A DNA stretch of 6,835 nucleotides from Gammaproteobacteria bacterium (GCA_003233075.1 QIKQ01000065.1:1-6835), one strand, 5' to 3'; shown: positions 1-6,475, counted from the stretch's first letter. Program-made: numbers and translations. Notes: generated by a model from the letters alone, not told the origin.

Positions 1-183
1 TGAAAACGTGTCATAGCATACCCTTGCCCTTTAGAATCCCTTCGGGCTTCATTAAGGATACACTTAACTCGCTGCACGAGTTCTGATAAACAATCTCGCT
101 ACGAAGTGCTGTGAGAAAAGCGGGCTAGATATTTCACTAGCCTATACCGGTTTTGGCAAAACGATGCAGCATTTATTCCACTT
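1..183. other. Intergenic segment without a recognisable gene
   Basis: I see no open reading frame worth calling and no tRNA or rRNA here. Short hairpins are present: AACTCG/CGAGTT at 66-71 and 77-82, and GGCTAG/CTAGCC at 123-128 and 137-142. Neither is followed by a T tract, so they are not convincing terminators. In E. coli the gene beyond dut is slmA; it is not within this window, so local synteny is broken here or lies further left. Confidence 0.5.
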
Positions 184-373
184 GGTTAGGTGCCAATACC
201 ATTAACTTAAGGATTCTTCATTTTTTGTAGCCCGTAAGTAGTCGCCGTAGGCGACGAAATGCGGGAAATCTCAACTCTTTCCCGCAGTACGCGTTCTTTG
301 AACGCTTCGTGCGGGCTACAAATATTTCATAACAAAGCTTAAGTTAATGGCATTGAACCACAGGCACCGAACC
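184..373. repeat. Nested imperfect inverted repeat (MITE-like) enclosing a REP doublet
   Basis: The left arm 194-211 and right arm 338-355 are inverted repeats with consensus CAATRCCATTAACTTAAG, matching at 17 of 18 positions. Outside them, 184-194 and 363-373 pair again (GGTTAGGTGCC against GGTTCGGTGCC, 10 of 11), with an extra 8 bases on the right side. The centre is the REP doublet at 225-321. Terminal inverted repeats around a short non-coding core are typical of miniature transposable elements. I see no clear target-site duplication, so mobility is an inference. The element lies just downstream of the dut stop codon and could also affect the 3' end of the coaBC-dut transcript. Confidence 0.6.
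225..321. repeat. REPIN-type inverted pair of REP-like palindromes
   Basis: Two REP-like units face each other. Each begins TTGTAGCCCG (225-234 on plus, 321-312 on minus) and ends TGCGGGAAA (260-268 and 286-278). Unit 1 folds with a lower stem 231-236/260-265 (one G-T wobble), a 4/4 internal loop, an upper stem 241-246/250-255 and a 3-base loop. Unit 2 folds identically: lower stem 281-286/310-315, upper stem 291-296/300-305, 3-base loop. The GTAG tetranucleotide next to an imperfect hairpin is the established hallmark of REP elements mobilised by RAYT (TnpA-REP, Y1 HUH) transposases. No such transposase lies in this window, so it would have to act in trans. Confidence 0.8.
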
Positions 374-388
374 CGGCGCCCTAACGAT

Positions 389-904
389 TTATTGGCGCCC
401 TGTGTGACCAAAACCACCCGCACCGCGTTCACTTTGATCAAATTCTTGAACAACATCAAACTCCACTTGGACCACCGGAACTATCACTAATTGGGCAATT
501 CGTTCGCCAACATCGACGATAAAGTTAGTCCGACTTCGATTCCAACAAGAAACATACAGCTGACCTTGGTAATCCGAATCTATTAGTCCCACTAGATTGC
601 CTAAAACAATACCATGTTTATGGCCTAAACCAGATCGAGGAAGTATTATGGCCGCTAAATTTGGGTCATCCAGATGAATTGCAATACCGGTTGGAATTAA
701 TTCTGTCTCGCCTGCTTCAATGGTAAGCGCTTCATGCAGGCAAGCACGTAAATCCATACCTGCTGATCCAGCCGTTGCGTAATTTAATAAAGGGATCTCA
801 TTACCAATCCTTTGGTCAAGAATTTTTAGTTGAACCTTTGGTAAATGAATTTTTTGAGCTCCTTCATTTTTACACTTTGAATCTTCAACTTGTTGTTTTG
901 GCAT
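389..904 (-). CDS. dut: Deoxyuridine 5'-triphosphate nucleotidohydrolase (dUTPase)
   Basis: This cytosolic homotrimeric enzyme hydrolyses dUTP to dUMP and pyrophosphate, keeping uracil out of DNA and supplying dUMP for thymidylate synthesis. All five family motifs are visible in the 171-residue product: AGSAGMDLRA (45-54), PRSGLGHKHG (89-98), GLIDSDYQGQL (106-116, with the catalytic Asp), ERIAQL (134-139) and the glycine-rich RGAGGFGHTG at the C-terminus (160-169). I chose the ATG at 904-902 because GGAG (915-912) sits 7 bases before it; the frame opens five codons earlier, but only with TTG. The gene overlaps the end of coaBC by 20 bases, as expected for a translationally coupled operon. Compared with E. 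coli Dut, the protein has about 20 extra polar residues before the conserved VQLKILD segment. The identification is firm. Confidence 0.97.
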   Translation of the reverse strand: MPKQQVEDSKCKNEGAQKIHLPKVQLKILDQRIGNEIPLLNYATAGSAGMDLRACLHEALTIEAGETELIPTGIAIHLDDPNLAAIILPRSGLGHKHGIVLGNLVGLIDSDYQGQLYVSCWNRSRTNFIVDVGERIAQLVIVPVVQVEFDVVQEFDQSERGAGGFGHTGRQ

Positions 905-2123
905 AGTATCTCTCCGCAATAAAGGCTATTAATTGTCGAGCTAATTTTGGCTTAGGACGCATTTCTAATGATTTATGTTGTATTATCATATTATCTTGGT
1001 CTTTATTTTTTGGCCAGAATAATTCGAGTGCATTATCATCTTGCTCAAAACCTTGTTGCTCACCCACTAGATTAGCCGCGATCATATTCATACCCTTACT
1101 TGCTAGTTTTTGCTTTGCGTAGATCTCTAGGTTTTCGGTTTCAGCGGCGAAACCCACAATAAATAAATCCTCTGACTGTTCTCGTACTGTTTTTAATATA
1201 TCTGGCGTACGCTCTAATTCTAGCGACTGTGTGCGCTTATCTTTTTTTATTTTTTGATTAACAAATTTAACCGGGCGATAATCAGCAACTGCCGCCGCAC
1301 TTACAAATATATCACTCTGCGCTAATAACGATGTGATCGCGCCAAGCATTTGTTCTGCACTAATAACATCAATGCGCTCCACTTTACTCGGTGTTGGCAG
1401 TGCGACTGGACCTGAAACTAAGGTCACTTTTGCACCGGCTTCTTGAGCCGCCTCGGCTATCGCATAAGCCATTTTGCCTGAACTGCGATTGCTTAGATAA
1501 CGGACTGGGTCAATTGCTTCACGCGTCGGTCCAGCACTCACGATGACGCTGATACCCGCTAATAAATCATTTTCATATAGCTTCGCGGCGGCCGCCACTA
1601 AACTCTCTAAATCAACCAATCTGCCAGGACCGTGTTCGCCACAAGCTTGTTCGCCCACATCGGGGCCAACAAAATATATTCCTCGTTTAATTAGCTGCTG
1701 TCGATTTTCTTGAGTCGCGGCATTCATCCACATCGAATGATTCATGGCCGGCGCTAACATCATGGGAACATCGGCCACTGAACAAATTGCAGATAACAAA
1801 TCAGCAGCTCGCCCATGGACTAGTTTCGCCATAAACTCCTGGGTCGCTGGCGCCACTAAGACTAGATCAGCCCAGCGTGCCAATTCAATATGACCCATAG
1901 TCGCCTCAGCCACAGGATCCATCAGGTCAGTACGTACCGGGTGTTTCGATAACGTTTGCAAGGTCAGAGGAGTAATAAATTCTTGAGCTGACGCAGTCAT
2001 AACGACCCGTACTCGGGCGCCTTGCTCTTGCAGTAATCGAATTAACTCAGCACTTTTGTAAGCGGCAATACTGCCACAAACACCGAGTAAAACATTTTTA
2101 CCATTCAAATTTTGCATAAGCAT
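885..2123 (-). CDS. coaBC: Bifunctional phosphopantothenoylcysteine decarboxylase / phosphopantothenate-cysteine ligase
   Basis: This protein carries out two successive steps of coenzyme A synthesis: CTP-dependent joining of 4'-phosphopantothenate to cysteine (CoaB), then FMN-dependent decarboxylation to 4'-phosphopantetheine (CoaC). The N-terminal CoaC flavoprotein domain (about 1-190) shows GSIAAYK (17-23), the catalytic His78 in GHIELARW, PAMN (125-128) and Cys161 in ACGEHGPGR. The CoaB domain (about 190-405) shows SAGPTREAIDPVR, SNRSSGKM (211-218), the lysine-rich KIKK (291-294) and TPDIL (306-310). Its 412 residues are normal for the fused bacterial enzyme. Two in-frame ATGs, at 2123 and 2117, are possible starts; neither has a strong Shine-Dalgarno sequence. 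It is the first gene of the coaBC-dut unit and diverges from radC. Confidence 0.97.
   Translation of the reverse strand: MLMQNLNGKNVLLGVCGSIAAYKSAELIRLLQEQGARVRVVMTASAQEFITPLTLQTLSKHPVRTDLMDPVAEATMGHIELARWADLVLVAPATQEFMAKLVHGRAADLLSAICSVADVPMMLAPAMNHSMWMNAATQENRQQLIKRGIYFVGPDVGEQACGEHGPGRLVDLESLVAAAAKLYENDLLAGISVIVSAGPTREAIDPVRYLSNRSSGKMAYAIAEAAQEAGAKVTLVSGPVALPTPSKVERIDVISAEQMLGAITSLLAQSDIFVSAAAVADYRPVKFVNQKIKKDKRTQSLELERTPDILKTVREQSEDLFIVGFAAETENLEIYAKQKLASKGMNMIAANLVGEQQGFEQDDNALELFWPKNKDQDNMIIQHKSLEMRPKPKLARQLIAFIAERYYAKTTS
909..915 (-). promoter_or_regulatory. Ribosome binding site of dut
   Basis: On the minus strand this reads GGAGAGA, with GGAG seven bases before the ATG at 904. It lies inside the last codons of coaBC and decides the dut start in favour of ATG over the upstream TTG at 919. 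Confidence 0.75.
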
Positions 2124-2150
2124 AAGTGTAACAGAATTTCAGCGAAACCA

Positions 2151-2156
2151 ATTATC
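2151..2156 (-). promoter_or_regulatory. Possible -10 element for coaBC-dut
   Basis: On the minus strand this reads GATAAT (five of six positions of the sigma-70 -10 consensus), about 28 bases before the first coaBC ATG. No good -35 hexamer is visible at the right distance, so this is only a candidate within the 2124-2289 divergent intergenic region. Confidence 0.3.
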
Positions 2157-2289
2157 ACTCGTTAACACAGCCCATTGCGATATGAATAAGCGGGCTAAAA
2201 TTGTGAACTAAATCTACTTTAGAGTCACATTTGCATCGATACACTATTCACTTGATAGAGGCAATTGAGAGCAATGATGAGATGAGTAC

Positions 2290-2976
2290 ATGAATCCACT
2301 AAAAAACTGGCCAAAATCTGAACGACCCAGAGAAAAATTATTAAGTGCAGGAGCAGAAAGCCTGTCTGACGCGGAGTTGCTTGCCCTCTTTTTGCGCCAG
2401 GGTACCAGAAATTTAACTGTGGTCGATTTAGCAAGAAACCTTTTGGCAAAATATTCTGGATTTCGACCACTCTTCGACGCCGACATTCGCGAATTGAATC
2501 AATATCCTGGTCTGGGGCCAGCAAAAATAGCTGTGATAAAAGCAGTTGTAGAACTGAGTCGGCGTTATTACAATGAGCAACTAATACGTCATGGTTGCCT
2601 TACAAACCCAAACGAGACTAAGCAATACCTGCGGGCCCAGTTGCGCAATTGTCAGCGTGAGACCTTCGCTTGCTTGTTTCTTGATAACCGAAACCAAGTG
2701 ATCCAATTTGAGAAAATGTTCCAAGGTACCATAAATCAGGCAAGCGTTTATCCACGCGAAATTGCCAAACGTGCACTCTACCACAACGCTTGTGCGGTCA
2801 TTTTCGCGCACAACCACCCCTCGGGCTATGCCCAAGCGAGTCAGTCAGATCTGCTGCTGACTGAAAAACTGGTAGAATGTTTGGCAGTTTTGGAAATAAA
2901 TGTACTCGATCACCTGATTATTGCTGATAATAAAACCGTTTCCTTTGCAGAACTTGGCTATTTAAAGAAATTATAA
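2290..2976 (+). CDS. radC: RadC family JAB/MPN-domain protein
   Basis: The 228 residues match the usual RadC length (about 222 in E. coli). The N-terminal part has the typical PREKLL...LSDAELLALFLRQGT block and a helix-hairpin-helix-like segment (YPGLGPAKIAVIKA, about 72-85). The C-terminal JAB/JAMM domain carries a complete metalloprotease-type zinc motif: His174, His176, Ser184 and Asp187 in the HxH-x7-S-x2-D pattern, with Glu157 in YPREI as a plausible upstream partner. The name comes from an old radiation-sensitivity mutant later assigned to another gene, so the family's role is not settled; it is often linked to DNA transactions. The ATG at 2290 fits the family N-terminus, although the ribosome binding site is weak. 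It diverges from coaBC and precedes rpmB in the same direction, as in E. coli. Confidence 0.93.
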   Translation: MNPLKNWPKSERPREKLLSAGAESLSDAELLALFLRQGTRNLTVVDLARNLLAKYSGFRPLFDADIRELNQYPGLGPAKIAVIKAVVELSRRYYNEQLIRHGCLTNPNETKQYLRAQLRNCQRETFACLFLDNRNQVIQFEKMFQGTINQASVYPREIAKRALYHNACAVIFAHNHPSGYAQASQSDLLLTEKLVECLAVLEINVLDHLIIADNKTVSFAELGYLKKL

Positions 2977-3061
2977 GTTAAGTGATTGTAATATCTATGA
3001 TTTTATTTTAATCCAGAGCGAACTTATGATTAGCAAAATAGCAGGAAATTTGGTAATTAAC

Positions 3062-3090
3062 TTGCATATTCAGCGCTCAATAGGTAATAT
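3062..3090 (+). promoter_or_regulatory. Candidate sigma-70 promoter for rpmB-rpmG
   Basis: A -35-like TTGCAT (3062-3067) and a -10-like TAATAT (3085-3090) are separated by exactly 17 bases. The next bases are GTCGCG, a GC-rich discriminator of the kind known at stringently controlled ribosomal promoters. Transcription would start near 3097, giving a leader of about 32 bases before rpmB. The hexamers are imperfect, so this is a reasoned candidate; transcription may also read through from radC. Confidence 0.45.
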
Positions 3091-3129
3091 GTCGCGTTTT
3101 CACTAATAGTTAATAATTGGAGCAGGACA

Positions 3130-3366
3130 ATGTCACGAGTTTGCCAAGTCACGGGAAAAAAGCCGATGTCTGGAAACAATGTGTCGCATGCGAAAAATAG
3201 AACCAGACGCCGTTTTTTACCGAATTTGAATACACACCGTATTTGGGTCGAAAGCGAAAAGCGTTTCGTTAAACTTCGCCTTTCATCAAAAGGCTTACGT
3301 ATTGTCGACAAACTAGGAATTGAAAAAGTAATAGCAGACCTACGCAAAAAAGGCGTTAAAGTCTAA
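3130..3366 (+). CDS. rpmB: 50S ribosomal protein L28
   Basis: This is a small basic protein of the large ribosomal subunit. The 78-residue product has the family signature throughout: MSRVCQVTGKKPMSGNNVSH at the N-terminus, RRFLPNLNTHRIWVESEKRF in the middle, and a lysine-rich C-terminus. Its length equals that of E. coli L28, to which it aligns without gaps. It lacks the paired zinc-binding cysteines of some L28 forms; only Cys5 is present. GGAG (3119-3122) lies seven bases before the ATG. rpmG follows 25 bases later, and the two form the conserved rpmB-rpmG pair. Confidence 0.98.
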   Translation: MSRVCQVTGKKPMSGNNVSHAKNRTRRRFLPNLNTHRIWVESEKRFVKLRLSSKGLRIVDKLGIEKVIADLRKKGVKV

Positions 3367-3391
3367 ATTATTGAATTTGAGGATTTGAGAT

Positions 3392-3562
3392 ATGGCTGGT
3401 AAATCTAAACGCGATAAAATTAAATTGGTATCAAGTGCCAAGACTGGTCATTTTTACACAACGACCAAAAACAAACGTAATCACCCTGAGAAAATCGAAA
3501 TTAAAAAATACGACCCAGTGGTTCGAAAACACGTTATGTATAAAGAAGCAAAAATTAAGTAA
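3392..3562 (+). CDS. rpmG: 50S ribosomal protein L33
   Basis: This is a 56-residue basic component of the large ribosomal subunit, near the E site. The translation runs MAGKSKRDKIKLVSSAKTGH, then the highly conserved FYTTTKNKRN, and ends DPVVRKHVMYKEAKIK. It is nearly collinear with the 55-residue E. coli protein. No CxxC pairs are present, so this is the zinc-independent (C-minus) form. A good ribosome binding site, GAGGA at 3379-3383, precedes the ATG by eight bases. The gene is co-oriented with rpmB and followed directly by a strong terminator, so it closes the transcription unit. mutM, which follows rpmG in E. coli, is absent here. Confidence 0.98.
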   Translation: MAGKSKRDKIKLVSSAKTGHFYTTTKNKRNHPEKIEIKKYDPVVRKHVMYKEAKIK

Positions 3563-3583
3563 TTAAATTTTTGTTGCACATAT

Positions 3584-3614
3584 AAAAAATCCCGCTTTTA
3601 AGCGGGATTTTTTT
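3584..3614. terminator. Bidirectional rho-independent terminator between rpmG and the desaturase gene
   Basis: A stem ATCCCGCT/AGCGGGAT (3589-3596 with 3601-3608) is extended outward by A-T pairs and ends in seven T on the plus strand (3608-3614). The left flank is A-rich, so the minus strand also shows a stem followed by a T run. It lies 21 bases after the rpmG stop and 47 bases after the stop of the convergent desaturase gene, so it can serve both. Confidence 0.92.
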
Positions 3615-3621
3615 GTCTTCA

Positions 3622-3651
3622 TTTTTAAGCTCTTGGTTTTTAAGCTCTTAG
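3622..3651. repeat. Short tandem repeat, 15 bases twice
   Basis: The unit TTTTTAAGCTCTTGG (3622-3636) is repeated immediately as TTTTTAAGCTCTTAG (3637-3651), 14 of 15 positions identical. It lies between the terminator and the stop codon of the desaturase gene and probably arose by slippage or local duplication. No function is evident. Confidence 0.7.
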
Positions 3652-3661
3652 GAAAACCACT

Positions 3662-4864
3662 CTAAGCCATTGCCGGTCCTGGTGATATTCCATACTTACG
3701 CAAACTAATTGCAAAATCCTGCAAGACTTTAATGCCAGATTCCTCTGCTTCCTTACACCAGTCTTTCAATGCCTCTAATAAATGCTCCTGACTACTCGCA
3801 GCCCTATCCCAAATTTTCTGCAAATCAATTCGGTAATGGTAAATAGTTTTTAATGAAGGGTGGTCTTCCAATAAATCATTTAGATTTTTTTTGGATTTAT
3901 TATCCATCATACTATGATCTTTCACGAGCAATGTCTTAATTTTAGAAAATTTAAAGCTCTCGCCCGAAAACGAAAAACGCGTGGTTTTCACTGCGGGTCC
4001 TACGACTTGTTTGGCGTAGTTAGACATGACATGAACGCGATTTAGTATAATTGACTTAATCGTATCGATGTCTAGACCTTCTTTTTCATGATCAATTAGT
4101 ACTTTCGGTGCAACTCTTTTCACCTTGACCAAACCTAAAGCACGGAAAATTTGAATGTACATCCAGCCAAGATCAAACTCCCAGCGTTTATTAGAGAACT
4201 TAGCAGAACTCGGAAAAGCATGATGATTATTATGCAATTCTTCACCGCCAATCCAAAAAGCGAAAGGCGTAATATTAGTGGAAGTATCTGGCGTTTCGTA
4301 ATTTCGATAACCAATATAATGGCCCACACCATTAATGACGCCTGCCGCCCAAAATGGCGTCCACAACATTTGAATTGCCCATATGACCAGACCTAAGAGA
4401 CCAAATAAAGCAAACTCAAGCACGAATAATATAGCTACACCAAGTATCTTGCGACTATAAAGATTTCTTTCTAACCAATCGTTCGGCGTACCATGGCCAA
4501 AGCGCTCGTTAGTTTCGTCTGATATAGCGTGGTGATAAAGCGACCAACCACCAAACAAAACTTTTTTAATTCCATAAATTTTAGGACTATGCGGATCCTC
4601 TTCGGTTTCGCAAGTCGCGTGATGTTTGCGATGAATGGAAACCCACTCAATTGTTCGCATTCCAGTTGTGAACCAAAGCCAAAATCGGAAAAAATGCGAT
4701 AAAATAGGATGTAAATCAAGACCTCGATGCGCTTGGCAACGATGCAAATATAGTGTGATGCTCATAATGGTAACTTGAACTAACACTAAACCAACTAAAA
4801 AAAGTGAAAAACCGCTGAAATCTGCCAGGCCATTTGCCAAAAAAGTAGTAAAAGAATCAAACAT
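3662..4864 (-). CDS. Delta-9-type fatty acid desaturase (acyl-CoA/acyl-lipid) with transposase-like C-terminal domain
   Basis: This is an integral membrane di-iron enzyme expected to introduce a cis double bond into fatty acyl chains, adjusting membrane fluidity. The three histidine boxes of the family are intact: HRCQAH (41-46), HRKHH (78-82) and HNNHH (211-215), with a further His182 in NGVGHYIGY. Hydrophobic segments lie at about 20-40, 53-69, 140-162 and 164-182. The desaturase domain ends near residue 250. The remaining 150 residues are soluble and, from about 270 to 393, resemble the C-terminus of ISL3-family transposases (for example SGIKVLQDFAISLRKYG). The 400-residue length, versus about 300 for simple desaturases, reflects this extension. 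The start has only a weak GTGAG before it. The gene is convergent with rpmBG. The acyl carrier (CoA or phospholipid) cannot be told from sequence. Confidence 0.92.
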   Translation of the reverse strand: MFDSFTTFLANGLADFSGFSLFLVGLVLVQVTIMSITLYLHRCQAHRGLDLHPILSHFFRFWLWFTTGMRTIEWVSIHRKHHATCETEEDPHSPKIYGIKKVLFGGWSLYHHAISDETNERFGHGTPNDWLERNLYSRKILGVAILFVLEFALFGLLGLVIWAIQMLWTPFWAAGVINGVGHYIGYRNYETPDTSTNITPFAFWIGGEELHNNHHAFPSSAKFSNKRWEFDLGWMYIQIFRALGLVKVKRVAPKVLIDHEKEGLDIDTIKSIILNRVHVMSNYAKQVVGPAVKTTRFSFSGESFKFSKIKTLLVKDHSMMDNKSKKNLNDLLEDHPSLKTIYHYRIDLQKIWDRAASSQEHLLEALKDWCKEAEESGIKVLQDFAISLRKYGISPGPAMA

Positions 4865-5152
4865 TATTTATCTCACTGCGTTGCTTAACTTATTGTATTT
4901 TATATAATTATTAATTTTTATGCCCTACTTAGGAACCGCACCCACTATAGAGGATACGTGACGCCCAGTCTATAACTTAAAGACGATTAGCAGTAATTAA
5001 CAATCAGTCGTATTTTAGCCAATAAACACCAATATTACTGCTCTTATTTCACTCCTTAATGCCTCGGACTTGGCAAATTTAACTAAAAAAATGCGATATT
5101 GGGACGCTATAAAGATTATAGGCCACACAGACCAATAAGGTTAGATTAGACC
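4865..5152. promoter_or_regulatory. Divergent AT-rich intergenic region between the desaturase and EAL-HDOD genes
   Basis: It must hold the promoters of both divergent genes. An almost pure A/T stretch spans about 4890-4920; on the minus strand it contains TACAAT (4897-4892), a possible -10 for the desaturase. On the plus strand TATAAA (5108-5113) is a possible -10 for the EAL-HDOD gene, without a clear -35. A 9-base inverted repeat AGCAGTAAT/ATTACTGCT (4989-4997, 5034-5042) could be a spaced operator or chance. I see no gene here. Confidence 0.4.
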
Positions 5153-6361
5153 ATGTCAGACTACTATATAGGCAGACAAGCGATTTTCAATAGGAAAAAG
5201 AAAGTAGTCGCCTACGAATTATTATTTCGCTCAGACGAAACCACTAATGTAGCCAATGTCTTTGACGCAGAATTAGCCACTTCACAAGTAATACTCAATA
5301 GCTATTTAGAAAAAGGCTTAGAAAAACTTGTCGGCCATAACCAAGCGTATATTAATTTAACCAAACACTTTATCCATAATAAAAATCTGCTGCCTCCGCC
5401 AGACAATCAACTAGTATTGGAAATCCTCGAAGACCTTGAAGTCACAGACGAACTAATCGAGGCAATCACCGACTTAAAGAAAGACGGTTACAAAATAGCA
5501 CTAGACGATTTTCACTACGATGAATCACTCTTACCTCTAATCGAACTCGCCGATATTATTAAAGTCGATATTCTAAATTTGAATAATGCGGAAATCGAAT
5601 ATCAATTTAATAAACTGCGCGGTTTCGATAAAATATTGCTTGCCGAAAAAGTAGAAACCTATGAGGAATTAGAACTCTGCATTGAACTGGGCTTTGATTT
5701 ATTTCAAGGTTTTTTCTTAAGCAAACCGAGAATCATAAAAGGCAAACGTCTACCCTCTAACCATGTCGCCATATTACATTTACTTTCACAATTACTGCAG
5801 CCAGATATTACTGTTGACGATCTTGGCAAAATGATTAGTCACGATGTTAGTCTAAGCCATAAATTGCTTAAATATATTAACTCAGCCGCGCATTATAAAA
5901 AAATTGAAGTGAACTCAATACGCGACGCTGTAATGCTCTGTGGTGTACAAACTTTAAAAAACTGGGCAATGTTAATTGCCTTAGCATCTGCCGATGACAA
6001 ACCCAATGAAGTGATTGAGTTCTCACTTATACGAGCAAAGATGTGCGACATTATGGCGCAAAACACCAATGCTACTGATTCTGATACCTGTTTTACAATC
6101 GGGCTGCTTTCTATGATCGACGCCATTATGGATCAACCCTTGGAAGACATAATTAAAGACCTACCTCTATCTCGAGAAGTGAAAACTGCTTTGCTTAATT
6201 TTAAAGGCAGCAAAGGCAGTATGTTGAAATGCACTGTCGCTTATGAGCATGGCGACTGGGATAATGCAAAATATTCCGAGCTCAGTGCAGAGCAACTTGC
6301 TGAAATATACATTCAAGCTGTTGCCTGGGCTGAAACGACTGTGCGTTATCTTGCTGCGTAA
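5153..6361 (+). CDS. EAL-HDOD domain signalling protein (YuxH/CdgJ type)
   Basis: The 402-residue protein joins an N-terminal EAL domain (about 1-200) to a C-terminal HDOD domain (about 203-395), the architecture of YuxH and Vibrio CdgJ. EAL domains hydrolyse or bind cyclic di-GMP. Residues matching the usual metal and catalytic positions are present: Glu22 (ELLFR in place of EALxR), Asn68, Glu90, Asp118-Asp119, Lys137, Glu165 and Gln185. However, the DDFGTGxSS loop is replaced by DDFHYDESL, so the glycine-rich part needed for full activity in classical EAL enzymes is missing. HDOD features include VSLSHKLLKYINSA (232-245); its metal-dependent HD-type residues are not evident, as is normal for HDOD. 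No membrane segment or signal peptide is seen. AAGG (5137-5140) is a distant ribosome binding site. A regulatory role, perhaps in motility or biofilm, is an inference. Confidence 0.92.
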   Translation: MSDYYIGRQAIFNRKKKVVAYELLFRSDETTNVANVFDAELATSQVILNSYLEKGLEKLVGHNQAYINLTKHFIHNKNLLPPPDNQLVLEILEDLEVTDELIEAITDLKKDGYKIALDDFHYDESLLPLIELADIIKVDILNLNNAEIEYQFNKLRGFDKILLAEKVETYEELELCIELGFDLFQGFFLSKPRIIKGKRLPSNHVAILHLLSQLLQPDITVDDLGKMISHDVSLSHKLLKYINSAAHYKKIEVNSIRDAVMLCGVQTLKNWAMLIALASADDKPNEVIEFSLIRAKMCDIMAQNTNATDSDTCFTIGLLSMIDAIMDQPLEDIIKDLPLSREVKTALLNFKGSKGSMLKCTVAYEHGDWDNAKYSELSAEQLAEIYIQAVAWAETTVRYLAA

Positions 6362-6366
6362 AGCTT

Positions 6367-6391
6367 AAAATAATATCGCCCATATTATTTT
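6367..6391. repeat. AT-only inverted repeat just after the EAL-HDOD stop codon
   Basis: AAAATAATAT and ATATTATTTT form a perfect 10-base stem around CGCCC, six bases after the stop codon. The stem is too AT-rich for a strong terminator, but it could protect the 3' end of the message. Confidence 0.4.
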
Positions 6392-6438
6392 CAAACTTTA
6401 CAACTTAAGCTATTAACATGTCTTTTAAATCATAAGTT

Positions 6439-6475
6439 GACCAGTTTTCACTCTATGCATTAAAATTGGTCTTTT
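6439..6475 (+). terminator. Possible weak terminator of the EAL-HDOD gene
   Basis: GACCAGTTTT (6439-6448) pairs with AAAATTGGTC (6462-6471), with one G-T wobble and a 13-base loop, and is followed by TTTT (6472-6475). The position, 78 bases after the stop, fits a terminator, but the loop is long and the T run short. Confidence 0.35.

Noticed and set aside
119..136. GCGGGCTAGATATTTCA, similar to the REP end GCGGGCTACAAATATTTCA at 311-329
   Set aside because: It lacks GTAG/CTAC and the internal hairpin structure of the REP units; a decayed copy is possible but chance similarity cannot be excluded.
181..195. GTTAGG near an inverted repeat, reminiscent of an integron attC core
   Set aside because: No matching second core site, no integrase and no cassette arrangement; the palindromes are better explained by REP-like units.
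375..401. GGCGCC twice (375-380, 394-399) around the dut stop codon as a terminator
   Set aside because: GGCGCC is self-complementary and the two copies could pair, but the loop is 13 bases and no T run follows on the minus strand.
2225..2835. Minus-strand reading frames antisense to radC
   Set aside because: They lie opposite a complete, well-conserved radC and show no family features, so they are shadows of its codon pattern.
3057..3347. Minus-strand reading frame of about 96 codons antisense to rpmB
   Set aside because: rpmB on the plus strand is unmistakable and the antisense product resembles nothing.
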